A stretch of 64,000 nt of DNA from Allomesorhizobium camelthorni (GTDB taxonomy: Bacteria; Pseudomonadota; Alphaproteobacteria; Rhizobiales; Rhizobiaceae). Within the stretch, counting starts at the first letter, position 1. Every line of letters begins with the position of its first letter. The notes under the pieces are model-generated. The model ran no database searches, was not told the DNA's origin, and saw only the letters and a list, made by a program, of their open reading frames with translations. The stretch covers positions 372,001 to 436,000 of the forward strand of contig NZ_JAAKZF010000001.1 in NCBI RefSeq assembly GCF_011045125.1, in the 5' to 3' direction. The position numbers and the translations under genes are program-made. Shown one piece after another: positions 17,928 to 27,763 of the stretch.

Positions 17928-18977
17928 ATGGCACAGAAGAAAGCCCATGAAGTCGACGCGTGGCTGGCCCGGCCAACCGGGGCTACGATCGTCTTGTTCT
18001 ACGGTCCGGACCGCGGGTTGGTGGCCGAGCGGGCGAGGGCTTTTGCGGAAAAGACTGGACTGCCGCTTGATGACCCATTCTCGGTGGTGCGCCTCGACGG
18101 GGCCGAGATCGAACGCGAGCAGGGCCGCCTGCTCGACGAGGCGCGCACCGTTCCGATGTTTTCCGAACGGCGGCTGCTCTGGGTGCGCAATGCCGCAGGC
18201 CAGAAATCCCTGGCTGAGGACGTCAAGGCCCTGTGCGCCGAACCGCCGCGCGACGCCATCGTGCTGATAGAAGCCGGCGACCTGAAAAAGGGCGCGGCGC
18301 TCAGGACCGTCGTCGAAGCAAGCGTCGGCGCTATGGCGCTCCCCTGTTACGCCGACGAAGCGCGCGGCATCGACGCCATCATCGACGACGAGATGCAGAA
18401 AGCGGGGATGTCGCTGACGCTCGAGGCGCGGCAGGCGCTGCGCCGCAATCTCGGCGGCGACCGGCTCGCTTCGCGCGGTGAAATCCAGAAGCTTGTCCTT
18501 TACGCGCAGGGGCAACGGGAAATCGGCCTGGATGATGTGAAGGCGTCGATCGGCGACGTTTCCGGCCTCTCCTTCGACGATGCGGTCGACGCCGTGCTCG
18601 AAGGCAGAATCGACACGTTCGACGTGGTTTTCACCCGCCAGGTCCTTTCCGGAAGCCAGCCTTTCCTGGTGCTGGCCGCCGCCATGCGCCAGTTTCAGGC
18701 TCTGCACCTGATGCGCGGCGCGATGGAGGCTGGCGGGCGCAACGCAGCTGCAGTTGTCGCCGGAGCGCGGCCGCCGGTCTTCTTTTCGCGGAGAAAGACA
18801 GTCGAGACGGCGCTGGAGCGCTGGCACACCGAGGCCCTGGCGCGGGCTTTGGCAAGGCTTCAGGACGCAGTGCTGCAAACCCGCAAGCGTCCGGACCTTT
18901 CCACCGCGATCGCGCGTCAGGCGCTTCTGGGCATCGCCGTTGAAAGTGCCCGGCTCGCGCAGCGAAACCGCACCTGA
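17928..18977 (+). CDS. holA: DNA polymerase III subunit delta
   Basis: 349 aa. The delta subunit opens the beta clamp within the clamp loader. AAA+-like N-terminal region with FYGPDRGLVAERA in place of a true P-loop, then VRLDGAEIE and LLDEARTVPMFSERRLLWVRN, all HolA hallmarks, and a helical collar domain at the C-terminus. It converges on parB. In many rhizobia leuS and lptE lie directly upstream; here the peptide ABC cassette does instead. Confidence 0.93.
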   Translation: MAQKKAHEVDAWLARPTGATIVLFYGPDRGLVAERARAFAEKTGLPLDDPFSVVRLDGAEIEREQGRLLDEARTVPMFSERRLLWVRNAAGQKSLAEDVKALCAEPPRDAIVLIEAGDLKKGAALRTVVEASVGAMALPCYADEARGIDAIIDDEMQKAGMSLTLEARQALRRNLGGDRLASRGEIQKLVLYAQGQREIGLDDVKASIGDVSGLSFDDAVDAVLEGRIDTFDVVFTRQVLSGSQPFLVLAAAMRQFQALHLMRGAMEAGGRNAAAVVAGARPPVFFSRRKTVETALERWHTEALARALARLQDAVLQTRKRPDLSTAIARQALLGIAVESARLAQRNRT

Positions 18978-18991
18978 TTAGCCGGCTAATC
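18976..18991. terminator. Palindrome between convergent holA and parB
   Basis: GATTAGCCGGCTAATC is a perfect 16-bp palindrome starting inside the holA stop codon. It could form a short hairpin serving both converging transcripts, but there is no T-run, so a protein-binding site is an alternative. Confidence 0.35.
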
Positions 18992-19011
18992 TCACCCGGC
19001 TTCCCTCGTCT

Positions 19012-19887
19012 TTAGTGCTTCAGTCGCCGGCATAAATCGTCAAGCTGTTCCAGTGTCTTGTAGCCGATGCGCACCTCACCGCCGCGGTCGCGGTGAGCAA
19101 TCGCGACCTTCAGCCCGGTCACATCGGACAGCAGTTTTTCCAGAGCCAGCGTGTCGGCATCCTTGTCGCGCGAAGCAGCGGGAGGCGACGGTTCGCGATG
19201 GCTTTCGGCTGGCAGCTGCGCCAAGGCCTCGGCCTGGCGCACCGAAAGACCGTCCTCAACGATGCGCTTGGCAAGGCCCGCCGGGTCGGCAGCGGAAACG
19301 AGCGCGCGGGCATGGCCTGCTGACAAATCGCCATTGATGAGCATGTCGCGGATGACATCGGGCAGCTTGAGCAGGCGCAGCGTGTTCGCGACATGGCTGC
19401 GGCTCTTGCCTATGACCTGGCCGAGATCGGCCTGCGTGTAATTGTGCTCCTCGATCAGTTGCTGGTAGCCGAGCGCCTCCTCGACCGGGTTAAGGTCGGT
19501 ACGCTGGACGTTTTCGATGATGGCGAGTTCGAGCGCGGTACGATCATTGACGTCGCGCACAATGACCGGGATCTGGGCCAGACCGGCGCGCTGGGCTGCC
19601 CGCCAGCGCCGCTCGCCGGCGATGATCTCGTAGCGCCCGGCTTCGCCCGAGGGCCGAACGACCACCGGCTGCACCACACCGTGTTCTCGAATCGACTGGG
19701 CAAGATCGGCGAGATCTGCGTCGCCAAAATTCCGGCGCGGGTTGCGCGGGTTGGGCGCAATGAACTCGATCGGCACTTGGCCGTCGGCCGGCGCCGCATG
19801 CGTTTCCACCGCCGCCGGCTTGTCCATTTCGCCGATCAGCGCGGCAAGCCCGCGTCCCAGCCTTCTTCTTGAAGGGTCGTCACTCAT
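19012..19887 (-). CDS. parB: Chromosome-partitioning protein ParB
   Basis: 291 aa. ParB binds parS, hydrolyses CTP to slide and spread, and drives origin segregation with ParA. Visible elements are the N-terminal GRGLAALIGEM, the CTP-binding box around GERRWRAAQRAG (about 95-106), the helix-turn-helix IGKSRSHVANTLRLL (about 162-176), and the C-terminal dimer region. It lies 33 bp after parA in one operon. Its likely binding sites, parS at 21330 and 23331-23408, lie within 4 kb. Confidence 0.97.
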   Translation of the reverse strand: MSDDPSRRRLGRGLAALIGEMDKPAAVETHAAPADGQVPIEFIAPNPRNPRRNFGDADLADLAQSIREHGVVQPVVVRPSGEAGRYEIIAGERRWRAAQRAGLAQIPVIVRDVNDRTALELAIIENVQRTDLNPVEEALGYQQLIEEHNYTQADLGQVIGKSRSHVANTLRLLKLPDVIRDMLINGDLSAGHARALVSAADPAGLAKRIVEDGLSVRQAEALAQLPAESHREPSPPAASRDKDADTLALEKLLSDVTGLKVAIAHRDRGGEVRIGYKTLEQLDDLCRRLKH

Positions 19888-19920
19888 GGTCAGTCCAGAC
19901 TGTTTCGTTCGCGAATCGGT

Positions 19921-20739
19921 TCATGCGGCGCGTAGTTTGCGTTCCTGGCGGATCACTTCGGATGCGAGCTGCAGATAGGCCTGGCTGCCCGAGCACTTCA
20001 AATCATAGAGGATCGCCGGCTTACCGTGCGATGGCGCTTCCGAAACACGGACATTGCGCGGAATGATCGTCTCGTAGACCTTCTCGCCCATATGGGCGCG
20101 CACATCCTCGACCACCTGGTTAGCGAGATTGTTGCGGCCGTCATACATGGTTAACACGATGCCCTGGATCGAGAGGTCCGGATTGATCGAGCCGCGCACC
20201 TGTTCGACGGTTTCAAGCAGCTGGCTCAGACCTTCGAGCGCGAAGAACTCGCACTGCAGCGGCACCAGCACCGAATCGGCAGCGGCCATCGAGTTGAGCG
20301 TGAGGAGATTAAGCGAGGGCGGGCAGTCTATCAGCACGTAGCTGTAGGTATCGGAACGCTGCGAAGAGGCCCGCACCGCGTTGCGCAGCCTGAGCACACG
20401 ATCCGGCGCGCCTGCTATCTCCATTTCGACGCCTAGGAGGTCGAGCGTGGATGGAACGATTGATAGGCCCGGGACGGCCGTCGGCATGGCCGCGTCCTCC
20501 AGCGCCAGGGCCCCGGTCAGCACGTCGTAGGACGAAGAAATCCGATCGCGACGGTCTATCCCAAGTCCGGTGCTGGCATTGCCTTGCGGATCGAGATCGA
20601 CGATCAGCACGCGCTCGCCGATTGCCGCCAGCGCCGTCGCCAGATTGATCGCGGTGGTGGTCTTGCCGACGCCGCCCTTCTGGTTGGCGACTGTGATGAT
20701 GCGTGGGCCAGTCTTCATGATCCGATTCAATGCGTTCAT
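19921..20739 (-). CDS. parA: Chromosome-partitioning ATPase ParA
   Basis: 272 aa from ATG 20739. Deviant Walker A is KGGVGKTTT (about 21-29) with both lysines; switch and Walker B regions are VDLDPQGN and LIDCPPS. ParA dimers on the nucleoid pull ParB-bound origins. Start chosen because the ATG overlaps the rsmG stop (ATGA), giving rsmG-parA-parB coupling. Its closeness to oriC marks it as chromosomal ParA, not a plasmid RepA. Confidence 0.96.
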   Translation of the reverse strand: MNALNRIMKTGPRIITVANQKGGVGKTTTAINLATALAAIGERVLIVDLDPQGNASTGLGIDRRDRISSSYDVLTGALALEDAAMPTAVPGLSIVPSTLDLLGVEMEIAGAPDRVLRLRNAVRASSQRSDTYSYVLIDCPPSLNLLTLNSMAAADSVLVPLQCEFFALEGLSQLLETVEQVRGSINPDLSIQGIVLTMYDGRNNLANQVVEDVRAHMGEKVYETIIPRNVRVSEAPSHGKPAILYDLKCSGSQAYLQLASEVIRQERKLRAA

Positions 20740-21392
20740 TGGTTCAGGCGCGTCACGATTTTGGGAGTTAGGTCGCGAATCTCGAGAATCACGCTTTGCG
20801 GGTCGATCATGCTTCGATGTTCTAACAGGTCGAAGCGCCACTGGTGAGCGCTTTCTTCGATCTCATTGCGGTAATCCCGGCCTTTATGAAACAGCCCAGT
20901 TGCGCCCGCCGATAGCCAGGGCTCCGCCAGGCCTAGCAGTGAAAATAGCGGCGCCAGCGCACGGGCTGTCACCACATCAGGAGTGCCAAGCGAGGCGTAT
21001 ACGTCGCCAACACGCAGCGCGTGGACGCGCGCCGGAAGGCCAAACTGCCCGATCACCGACTGCAGGAAGGCCGCCTTTTTTCGATTGCTTTCAACGAGAT
21101 CAACATGCGCGGCCGGACGTTCCGAAAGCAGAATAGCCAATACCAAGCCCGGGAAACCGCCGCCTGATCCGAGGTCGAGCCAGCGCTGCGCCTCAGGAGC
21201 AAGGCGAAGCAGTTGGGCGCTGTCAAGAATATGCCGGGACCACACATCGTTCAGTGTGGAAGGCGCGGACAGGTTTATTCGGCGCGCCCATTTCTGGAAG
21301 AGGGCCTCGAATGCAACCAGCCGCTCAAATGTTTCACGTGAAACGGGGCCTGCGACGCGGCACAGCTCTTCCCATGCTGTTGTTGTCGTCAC
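20736..21392 (-). CDS. rsmG: 16S rRNA (guanine527-N7)-methyltransferase
   Basis: 218 aa. Methylates G527 of 16S rRNA; loss gives low-level streptomycin resistance in other bacteria. The SAM-binding motif is [11 protein letters not shown] (about 71-81). Starts within the stop of mnmG (ATGA) and ends in the start of parA. Near its N-terminus the codons for VSRET contain a 15/16 match to parS. Confidence 0.95.
   Translation of the reverse strand: MTTTTAWEELCRVAGPVSRETFERLVAFEALFQKWARRINLSAPSTLNDVWSRHILDSAQLLRLAPEAQRWLDLGSGGGFPGLVLAILLSERPAAHVDLVESNRKKAAFLQSVIGQFGLPARVHALRVGDVYASLGTPDVVTARALAPLFSLLGLAEPWLSAGATGLFHKGRDYRNEIEESAHQWRFDLLEHRSMIDPQSVILEIRDLTPKIVTRLNQ
21330..21345. other. parS site inside rsmG
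   Basis: TGTTTCACGTGAAACG matches the consensus TGTTTCACGTGAAACA at 15 of 16 positions. It sits within rsmG coding sequence, 1.4 kb from the parB start. ParB should nucleate here. Confidence 0.88.
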
Positions 21393-23263
21393 GCCACGTC
21401 CCTGCTTGGCGCGCGCTCGACATTGCGGATATGCGAAACGATGATCGCCAGCGCAGCGGGCGTCATCCCCTCCATTCGCTCGGCGGCGGCAACGGAACGC
21501 GGCCGGCGCTCCCGCATCTTCTGCTTGAGCTCATTGGACAGGCCCGGAACTTTTGAGAAGTCAATGTCGTCGGGGATCAACCGCTGCTCTTCGCGACGCA
21601 TATGGGCAACGTCCGCCATCTGGCGGTCGAGATAGACTGCATAACGCGCCTCGGTTTCGAGGCTTTCGGCTGCTTTCGGACCAATCGAGCGAAGCTCCGG
21701 CCAGATCTCGGCGAGGCGCGCCATATCCATCTCGGGATAGGCCAATAGATCATAGGCCGAGCGGCGTATCCCATCCATATTGACCTCGATGCCGTGGCGC
21801 CTGGCCTCGCTTGGCGTCAGCATCTTGGCCTTTGCCAGCTTGCGCGCATCATTCAAGCGCCCGCGGATCTCCGCAAACCGTTCCTGCCGCGCGATGGAAG
21901 CCACTCCTAGCCGAGTTGCCATCGGCGTCAGTCGCTCGTCAGCATTGTCGGCGCGCAAGGAGAGCCTGAACTCCGCCCGCGACGTGAACATGCGATAGGG
22001 CTCGCTGACGCCGCGGCTCGTCAAATCGTCCACCATCACCCCGATATAGGCTTCCGTCCGGCCGATGACGATCTGGTCATCGCCTGAAGCCCGGCGCGCG
22101 GCATTCAACCCCGCCAGCAAACCTTGCGCTGCAGCTTCTTCATAGCCGGTTGTGCCGTTAATCTGGCCAGCGAGGTAGAGGCCCGCAACACGCCTGGTCT
22201 CCAGCGTCGGGGCAAGTTCACGCGGATCGATATGGTCGTACTCGATTGCGTAGCCCGGCTGCAGCATGACTGCGTGTTCGAGCCCGGGGATAGTCTTCAG
22301 GATCTCCAGCTGCACCTCTTCGGGCAGCGAAGTTGAAATCCCGTTCGGGTAGATTGTGTGGTCGTCCAAACCCTCCGGCTCCAGGAAGATTTGATGGCCT
22401 TCACGGTCGCCGAACTTGACAATCTTGTCTTCGATCGACGGGCAGTAGCGCGGACCCACCCCCTCGATCGAGCCGGAATACATGGCCGAACGGCCGAGAT
22501 TTGCACGGATAACTTCGTGCGTCGACGGCGTTGTCCTGGTGATCGCGCATTCGATCTGCGGGTTGGAAATTCGGTCCGTCATCAGCGAGAAGGGCATCGG
22601 CTCGGCATCCGCCGCCTGCTTCTCAAGCGAATCCCAGGCGATTGTCCGGCCATCGAGTCTCGGCGGTGTCCCCGTCTTCAGCCGGCCAAGCTTGAACCCG
22701 GCGCGCATCATGCTTTCCGAAAGCTTAAGTGCAACCTTTTCATTCATCCGGCCGGCTGGGATTTTGCGGTCGCCTATATGGATGAGCCCGCGAAGGAAGG
22801 TGCCGGTGGTCAGAACGAGCGCACCGCATTTGAGCGTGCGGCCGTCACCAAGTCCCAGCCCGGTAACGCGGTTGTCGCTGACTTCGAGACTGGTCACCTC
22901 GGCTTCGATCACGGTCAGCGACTTCTGCTCCCGAATCGCTGATTGCATGGCCTGGCGGTAGAGCTTGCGATCGGCCTGGGTGCGGGGACCTCGCACCGCG
23001 GGTCCTTTCTTCCGGTTCAGCAGGCGGAACTGGATGCCGGCCGCATCCGCAATTCGCCCCATGAGGCCATCAAATGCATCGATCTCGCGAACGAGATGGC
23101 CCTTGCCAAGACCGCCGATCGCTGGATTGCAGGACATTGCGCCGATCGTGTCGAAGCGAAGCGTGACGAGCGCGGTCCTGGCGCCGGCGCGCGCGGCAGC
23201 GCTGGCGGCCTCGCAACCGGCGTGACCTCCCCCGACCACAACGACGTCGTAGCTATCCAGCAT
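21389..23263 (-). CDS. mnmG: tRNA uridine-5-carboxymethylaminomethyl modification enzyme MnmG
   Basis: 624 aa. With MnmE it installs cmnm5 at wobble U34 of tRNAs reading split codon boxes. The FAD-binding motif is [12 protein letters not shown] (about 8-19), followed by the CNPAIGG signature and [13 protein letters not shown]. The ATG at 23263 was chosen; an upstream in-frame extension to 23302 would cross sequence leading into the parS cluster. The 142-bp gap to mnmE holds parS copies. Confidence 0.97.
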   Translation of the reverse strand: MLDSYDVVVVGGGHAGCEAASAAARAGARTALVTLRFDTIGAMSCNPAIGGLGKGHLVREIDAFDGLMGRIADAAGIQFRLLNRKKGPAVRGPRTQADRKLYRQAMQSAIREQKSLTVIEAEVTSLEVSDNRVTGLGLGDGRTLKCGALVLTTGTFLRGLIHIGDRKIPAGRMNEKVALKLSESMMRAGFKLGRLKTGTPPRLDGRTIAWDSLEKQAADAEPMPFSLMTDRISNPQIECAITRTTPSTHEVIRANLGRSAMYSGSIEGVGPRYCPSIEDKIVKFGDREGHQIFLEPEGLDDHTIYPNGISTSLPEEVQLEILKTIPGLEHAVMLQPGYAIEYDHIDPRELAPTLETRRVAGLYLAGQINGTTGYEEAAAQGLLAGLNAARRASGDDQIVIGRTEAYIGVMVDDLTSRGVSEPYRMFTSRAEFRLSLRADNADERLTPMATRLGVASIARQERFAEIRGRLNDARKLAKAKMLTPSEARRHGIEVNMDGIRRSAYDLLAYPEMDMARLAEIWPELRSIGPKAAESLETEARYAVYLDRQMADVAHMRREEQRLIPDDIDFSKVPGLSNELKQKMRERRPRSVAAAERMEGMTPAALAIIVSHIRNVERAPSRDVA

Positions 23264-23330
23264 GACAAAAGGCTCCGATGGAAGGCGGAGACATGTGCGC
23301 AAAGGTCGGCAGTGTCAAGGTGCGCAATAA

Positions 23331-23346
23331 TGTTTCACGTGAAACC
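23331..23346. other. parS site 1 of the mnmG/mnmE gap
   Basis: TGTTTCACGTGAAACC matches the parS consensus at 15 of 16 positions. Confidence 0.88.
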
Positions 23347-23366
23347 AGCGGCTTGTTCCGCGCCGG

Positions 23367-23382
23367 TGTTCCACGTGAGTCA
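23367..23382. other. Degenerate parS-like site
   Basis: TGTTCCACGTGAGTCA matches the consensus at 13 of 16 positions and keeps the central CACGTGA core. Weak on its own, but it lies between two better sites. Confidence 0.5.
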
Positions 23383-23392
23383 GGCCGATGCG

Positions 23393-23408
23393 TGTTTCAC
23401 GTGAGTCA
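23393..23408. other. parS-like site at the mnmE stop
   Basis: TGTTTCACGTGAGTCA matches the consensus at 14 of 16 positions; the last bases are the mnmE stop codon (minus strand). Shares the GAGTCA end with the neighbouring site at 23367, suggesting local duplication. Confidence 0.68.
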
Positions 23409-24728
23409 CTTCCCGATACAGAACTGGGAAAATATGACATCAAGGAGGTCTTCGACATCGACAGCGCCAGAAATTCTGCCAATGCGCTCCGAGGCAAGCC
23501 GCAGATCTTCCGCTCGCAGCTCGTAACCGGCCTGTTCCGTCGATCGCGCAGACTCTAGGAACTTCAACGCCTCCGAAAGCAACGCAACATGCCGCTCGCG
23601 CCAAGGGATCAGATCGACGCTTTCACCCAGCGCGGCTTCGGCTCTGTTCGAGATCTCCTGCAGCAACCTGTCCAGACCATAGCTGGACGCTACCGAAATA
23701 CAGAGGTCAAATTCAGGATCGGCAGGCTCCGACGGAAGCAGGTCATATTTGGTGCCAACGCGGAGCAACGGAAGCCCGGCGGGCAGCTCCGTCACAAAGT
23801 TCGGATTGGTCATGTCCTCTAGAAGCAGAACCAGATCAGCGTTGCGCGCCCGGGCAATCGCCTTTTCGATGCCAATCGCTTCGACCGCTCCGCCGCCCTC
23901 GCGCAACCCGGCCGTGTCGGTTACCCGCACCTTTTGTCCATCGAGATCAAGAACAACCTCGATGAGATCGCGTGTCGTCCCCGGTTCATCCGTTACAATA
24001 GCTGCATCCCGCTTCGCCAGGGCATTCAACAGACTCGATTTTCCGGCGTTGGGCGCACCTAGAATGACCACGTCGAAGCCATCCCGGATGATTTCCGCTC
24101 TGCGGAAGCCGGCGATATGGCGTCGTATCTCACCGCTCATCCGGTCAATGTTGGTCCAAATCTGACCTGCGACAGAACCTGGGACGTCGGCTTCGTCCGA
24201 GAAATCCATCTCGGCTTCGATCATTGCCCTCGCGTGAATGAGGCGCTGGCGCCAGCCGGAGTAAAGCTCCTTGTGCCCGCCATGCGAATTGAGAACCGCA
24301 AAGCGTCGCTGTGCTTCGGTCTCGGCGCTGACCAGATCGGCGAGCGCCTCAGCCTTCAGGAGATCAACCTTGCCGTTAAGAAATGCCCGCCGGGTGAACT
24401 CTCCGGCTTCGGCCAGGCGAACGCCGTCGATAGCGCACAACGCATCCAGCAACGCCGCGACGACCGCCTTGCCGCCGTGAGCGTGCAATTCAGCGGAGTC
24501 TTCTCCGGTAAAACTGGCGGGCGCTTGAAAAAACAGCGTTATTCCGGAATCGATATGAGTACCTGCCTTGTCGGCGAAAGCCCCATAGCGAGCAGAGCGA
24601 GGTGCCGGGACCGACCCTGTAATCGTTTCGATCACGAATCGAGTCTTGGGTCCACTGATACGCACCACGGCGATGCCGGCCGGAAGCCGGCCGCTCGACA
24701 GCGCGACAATGGTGTCTCGTTCAACCAT
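23406..24728 (-). CDS. mnmE: tRNA modification GTPase MnmE
   Basis: 440 aa. N-terminal tetrahydrofolate-binding domain, helical domain, and an inserted G domain. G1 is GAPNAGKSS (about 224-232), G2/switch is DEPGTTRD, G3 is DTAG (271-274). G4 reads TKYD instead of NKxD, an accepted family variant. The C-terminal CIGK carries the catalytic cysteine. Works with MnmG. Its 3' end overlaps a parS-like site. Confidence 0.97.
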   Translation of the reverse strand: MVERDTIVALSSGRLPAGIAVVRISGPKTRFVIETITGSVPAPRSARYGAFADKAGTHIDSGITLFFQAPASFTGEDSAELHAHGGKAVVAALLDALCAIDGVRLAEAGEFTRRAFLNGKVDLLKAEALADLVSAETEAQRRFAVLNSHGGHKELYSGWRQRLIHARAMIEAEMDFSDEADVPGSVAGQIWTNIDRMSGEIRRHIAGFRRAEIIRDGFDVVILGAPNAGKSSLLNALAKRDAAIVTDEPGTTRDLIEVVLDLDGQKVRVTDTAGLREGGGAVEAIGIEKAIARARNADLVLLLEDMTNPNFVTELPAGLPLLRVGTKYDLLPSEPADPEFDLCISVASSYGLDRLLQEISNRAEAALGESVDLIPWRERHVALLSEALKFLESARSTEQAGYELRAEDLRLASERIGRISGAVDVEDLLDVIFSQFCIGK

Positions 24729-24770
24729 GGTAAACTGCCCGAACCAATCGTTACGGGCGCGAATCGACGA

Positions 24771-26036
24771 TTATGTGTTCATCGAATCGAAGAAGTCGGC
24801 GTTTGTCTTAGTCTGCTTCAGCTTGTCGATCAGGAACTCGATCGCATCGGTTGTACCCATCGGCGCCAGGATGCGACGCAGCACGAAAATCTTCTGCAGA
24901 TCCTGCTTGGGAACGAGCAGATCCTCCTTGCGGGTACCGGACTTGAGGATGTCCATCGCCGGGAAGATGCGCTTGTCGGCCACCTTGCGGTCAAGGACGA
25001 TTTCGGAGTTGCCGGTGCCCTTGAACTCTTCAAAGATCACCTCATCCATGCGGCTGCCGGTATCGATCAGCGCCGTCGCGATGATGGTGAGCGATCCGCC
25101 TTCCTCGATGTTGCGGGCCGCGCCGAAGAAGCGCTTGGGCCGCTGCAATGCATTGGCGTCGACGCCGCCGGTCAGCACCTTGCCGGATGATGGCACGACC
25201 GTGTTGTAGGCACGGCCGAGGCGCGTGATCGAATCGAGCAGGATGACCACGTCGCGGCCATGTTCGACCAGGCGCTTGGCCTTCTCGATGACCATTTCCG
25301 CGACCTGGACGTGGCGCACGGCCGGCTCATCGAAAGTCGAGGATACGACCTCGCCCTTCACGGAGCGCTGCATGTCCGTCACTTCTTCTGGCCGCTCGTC
25401 GATCAGAAGCACGATCAGATAGCATTCCGGGTGGTTGGTCGTCACCGAATGGGCGATGTTCTGCAGAAGCACCGTCTTGCCGGTGCGCGGCTGCGCCACG
25501 ATCAGGCCGCGCTGGCCCTTGCCGATCGGCGCCACCAGGTCGATGACGCGCGCCGAGATGTCCTTGCCGGTCGGGTTGTCGACTTCCATCTTCAGCCGCT
25601 CGTTCGGATAGAGCGGCGTCAGATTGTCGAAGTGGATCTTGTGGCGGATCTTCTCCGGATCGTCGAAATTGATCGTATTGACCTTGAGAAGGGCAAAATA
25701 GCGCTCGCCTTCCTTCGGGCTGCGGATCGGCCCCTCGACAGTGTCGCCGGTCTTCAGCGAAAAGCGCCGGATCTGTGAAGGCGAGATATAGATATCGTCC
25801 GGACCCGGCAGATAATTGGCGTTCGCCGAGCGCAAGAAGCCGAAACCATCCTGCAGCACCTCGACCACGCCGTCGCCGATGATCTCGACATCCTGCGCCG
25901 CGAGCTTCTTGAGGATCGCAAACATCAACTCCTGCTTGCGCATGACGCTGGCGTTTTCAACCTCGAGCGATTCGGCGAAGGCGATCAGGTCGATCGGCTT
26001 CTTGTTCTTGAACTCCTGGAGTTTCATTTCCTGCAT
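24771..26036 (-). CDS. rho: Transcription termination factor Rho
   Basis: 421 aa. Hexameric RNA helicase that ends untranslated transcripts. Rho N-terminal domain begins MQEMKLQEF, then a cold-shock-like RNA-binding domain with DGFGFLRS (about 63-70), and an ATPase domain with Walker A QPRTGKT (about 182-188) and [13 protein letters not shown] 26036 chosen because 421 aa and the MQEMKLQEF start are typical for rhizobial Rho; the in-frame extension upstream is low-quality. Confidence 0.97.
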   Translation of the reverse strand: MQEMKLQEFKNKKPIDLIAFAESLEVENASVMRKQELMFAILKKLAAQDVEIIGDGVVEVLQDGFGFLRSANANYLPGPDDIYISPSQIRRFSLKTGDTVEGPIRSPKEGERYFALLKVNTINFDDPEKIRHKIHFDNLTPLYPNERLKMEVDNPTGKDISARVIDLVAPIGKGQRGLIVAQPRTGKTVLLQNIAHSVTTNHPECYLIVLLIDERPEEVTDMQRSVKGEVVSSTFDEPAVRHVQVAEMVIEKAKRLVEHGRDVVILLDSITRLGRAYNTVVPSSGKVLTGGVDANALQRPKRFFGAARNIEEGGSLTIIATALIDTGSRMDEVIFEEFKGTGNSEIVLDRKVADKRIFPAMDILKSGTRKEDLLVPKQDLQKIFVLRRILAPMGTTDAIEFLIDKLKQTKTNADFFDSMNT

Positions 26037-26195
26037 GGACGGACTCTGAATGTGAAATGGGAAAGCTATCGGCGAATGCGATGGGCGCCGGATGCGGCCA
26101 ACTCGAATTTCGGGGCGGCGCTTGGCGGAAGGGAAGACGAGTCTTCTATCGCCAAGCAACTAAAAGAGCAAGGCGGCTTTTCAGTGACGCCGGGC

Positions 26196-26732
26196 TCAGA
26201 ACGGCTTTACGACGACAAGGATGACGATGCCGATCATAAGCACCGTCGGCACCTCGTTGACCAGGCGCCAGTGACGCGCCGATCTGTCGTTGCGATCCTC
26301 GGCGAATTTGCGCACCGCCCCAGAGAGATAGCCATGCACGCCGGACAATACAACCACCAGTGCGATCTTCGCATGCAGCCATCCTCCTGAAAAGCCGAAA
26401 CCTTTCCAGGCCAGCCACAGTCCCAACACCCAGGTGACCATCATGGCCGGGTTGATGATGACCCGCAGCAGGCGCTGTTCCATCACCTTGAAGGTTTCCG
26501 ACTGAACGGAGCCGGGCTCGGCGCCGGTATGGTAGATAAAAAGGCGCGGCAGATAGAGCATGCCGGCCATCCACGAGATCACCGCGATAACGTGGACCGC
26601 CTTTATCCAGAGATAGAGATTGTCCGGATCAAGCAAGAAGAGCAGCGCCGTCAGCACGACTAGGATCGCTATCGCGGCGGCCGCCCTTTTCGCCGCGTTG
26701 CGTCCAGATTGCTGCGTCTCCGGGATGTTCAT
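26196..26732 (-). CDS. hemJ: Protoporphyrinogen oxidase HemJ
   Basis: 178 aa, about four transmembrane helices. HemJ oxidises protoporphyrinogen IX to protoporphyrin IX in most alphaproteobacteria. The conserved histidine segment is [19 protein letters not shown] (about 40-58), followed by [12 protein letters not shown] overlap with hemE supports a shared role in heme synthesis. Confidence 0.9.
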   Translation of the reverse strand: MNIPETQQSGRNAAKRAAAAIAILVVLTALLFLLDPDNLYLWIKAVHVIAVISWMAGMLYLPRLFIYHTGAEPGSVQSETFKVMEQRLLRVIINPAMMVTWVLGLWLAWKGFGFSGGWLHAKIALVVVLSGVHGYLSGAVRKFAEDRNDRSARHWRLVNEVPTVLMIGIVILVVVKPF

Positions 26733-27763
26733 CGACCCGATCCATCTCTGATTTGCCTGATCATAGCCTCGACATGCGCAATCGGTGTTTCAGGCGTGAT
26801 TCCGTGACCGAGGTTGAACACCAGCGGGCCGGAGCCCAGCGCGCGCAAAATGGCGTCCACGCCCTCACGCAGCGCCGCCCCGCCCGCCACCAGCCTGAGT
26901 GGATCCAGATTGCCCTGGACGGCGCCTTGAGCCTGCAAGGCACGCGCTTGTGTCAATGGAACGGTCCAGTCGAGGCCAAGCGCGGTAACGCCGGTCTTCC
27001 GGCGATAGTCGCCATAGAGGCTGCCCGCGCCCTTCGGAAAGCCGATGATCGGCACGCCGGGATGTACGGCCCGCACTTTGTTGACGATTTCGGCCACCGG
27101 CTTGACACAGAACGCGTCGAAACAGGCCTCGTCGAGCACGCCGGACCATGAATCGAATATCTGCACAACATCGGCGCCAGCCTCGATCTGCCGGATGAGA
27201 TAGTCGGCCGAGTAATCCGCGAGCGTCGCCAGCAGCTTTTTCATTGCCTGTGGCTCGCGGTAGCCAAAAAGCCTGGCCGGGGCCTGGTCCGGAGTGCCGT
27301 GACCGGCAATCATATAGGTGGCGATCGTCCATGGCGCGCCGCAAAAGCCGATCAGCGTTGTGCTTTCGGGCAGCTCGGCGCGCAGCCGCCCTACCGTCTC
27401 GTAGACCGGCGCCAGGCGATCATGGAAAACCAGGCCGTCGAGCTGTTCGACTTCCCTTGCCCTGATCGGCGTCATCACCGGCCCGCGTCCCTCCTCGAAG
27501 CGCAGGTCGCGGCCGAGCGCATGCGGCACGACCAGAATGTCGGAGAACAGGATCGAAGCGTCGAAACCGAAGCGCCTGATGGGCTGGAGGGTCACCTCGA
27601 CCGCCAAATCGGGATTGTAGCAGAGATCGAGGAAACTTCCCGCCTTCCTCCTCAAATCCCTGTACTCCGGCAGATAGCGCCCAGCCTGCCGCATCATCCA
27701 TATCGGAGGCGGAAACACGGTCTCGCCTCTCAGGGCGTCCAGCATGACGCGGCTTTTGGCCAT
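26729..27763 (-). CDS. hemE: Uroporphyrinogen decarboxylase
   Basis: 344 aa. Converts uroporphyrinogen III to coproporphyrinogen III. Starts with the family hallmark [17 protein letters not shown] (about 20-36), followed later by GFCGAPWT. hemE is the classical left flank of the alphaproteobacterial origin (as in Caulobacter), and it reads away from oriC. Its promoter must lie in the origin region. Confidence 0.97.
   Translation of the reverse strand: MAKSRVMLDALRGETVFPPPIWMMRQAGRYLPEYRDLRRKAGSFLDLCYNPDLAVEVTLQPIRRFGFDASILFSDILVVPHALGRDLRFEEGRGPVMTPIRAREVEQLDGLVFHDRLAPVYETVGRLRAELPESTTLIGFCGAPWTIATYMIAGHGTPDQAPARLFGYREPQAMKKLLATLADYSADYLIRQIEAGADVVQIFDSWSGVLDEACFDAFCVKPVAEIVNKVRAVHPGVPIIGFPKGAGSLYGDYRRKTGVTALGLDWTVPLTQARALQAQGAVQGNLDPLRLVAGGAALREGVDAILRALGSGPLVFNLGHGITPETPIAHVEAMIRQIRDGSGR

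Noticed and set aside
16890-18878. 662-codon minus-strand frame opposite the ATC-hydrolase-like gene and holA
   Set aside because: Crosses several well-supported plus-strand genes and has no recognisable domain.
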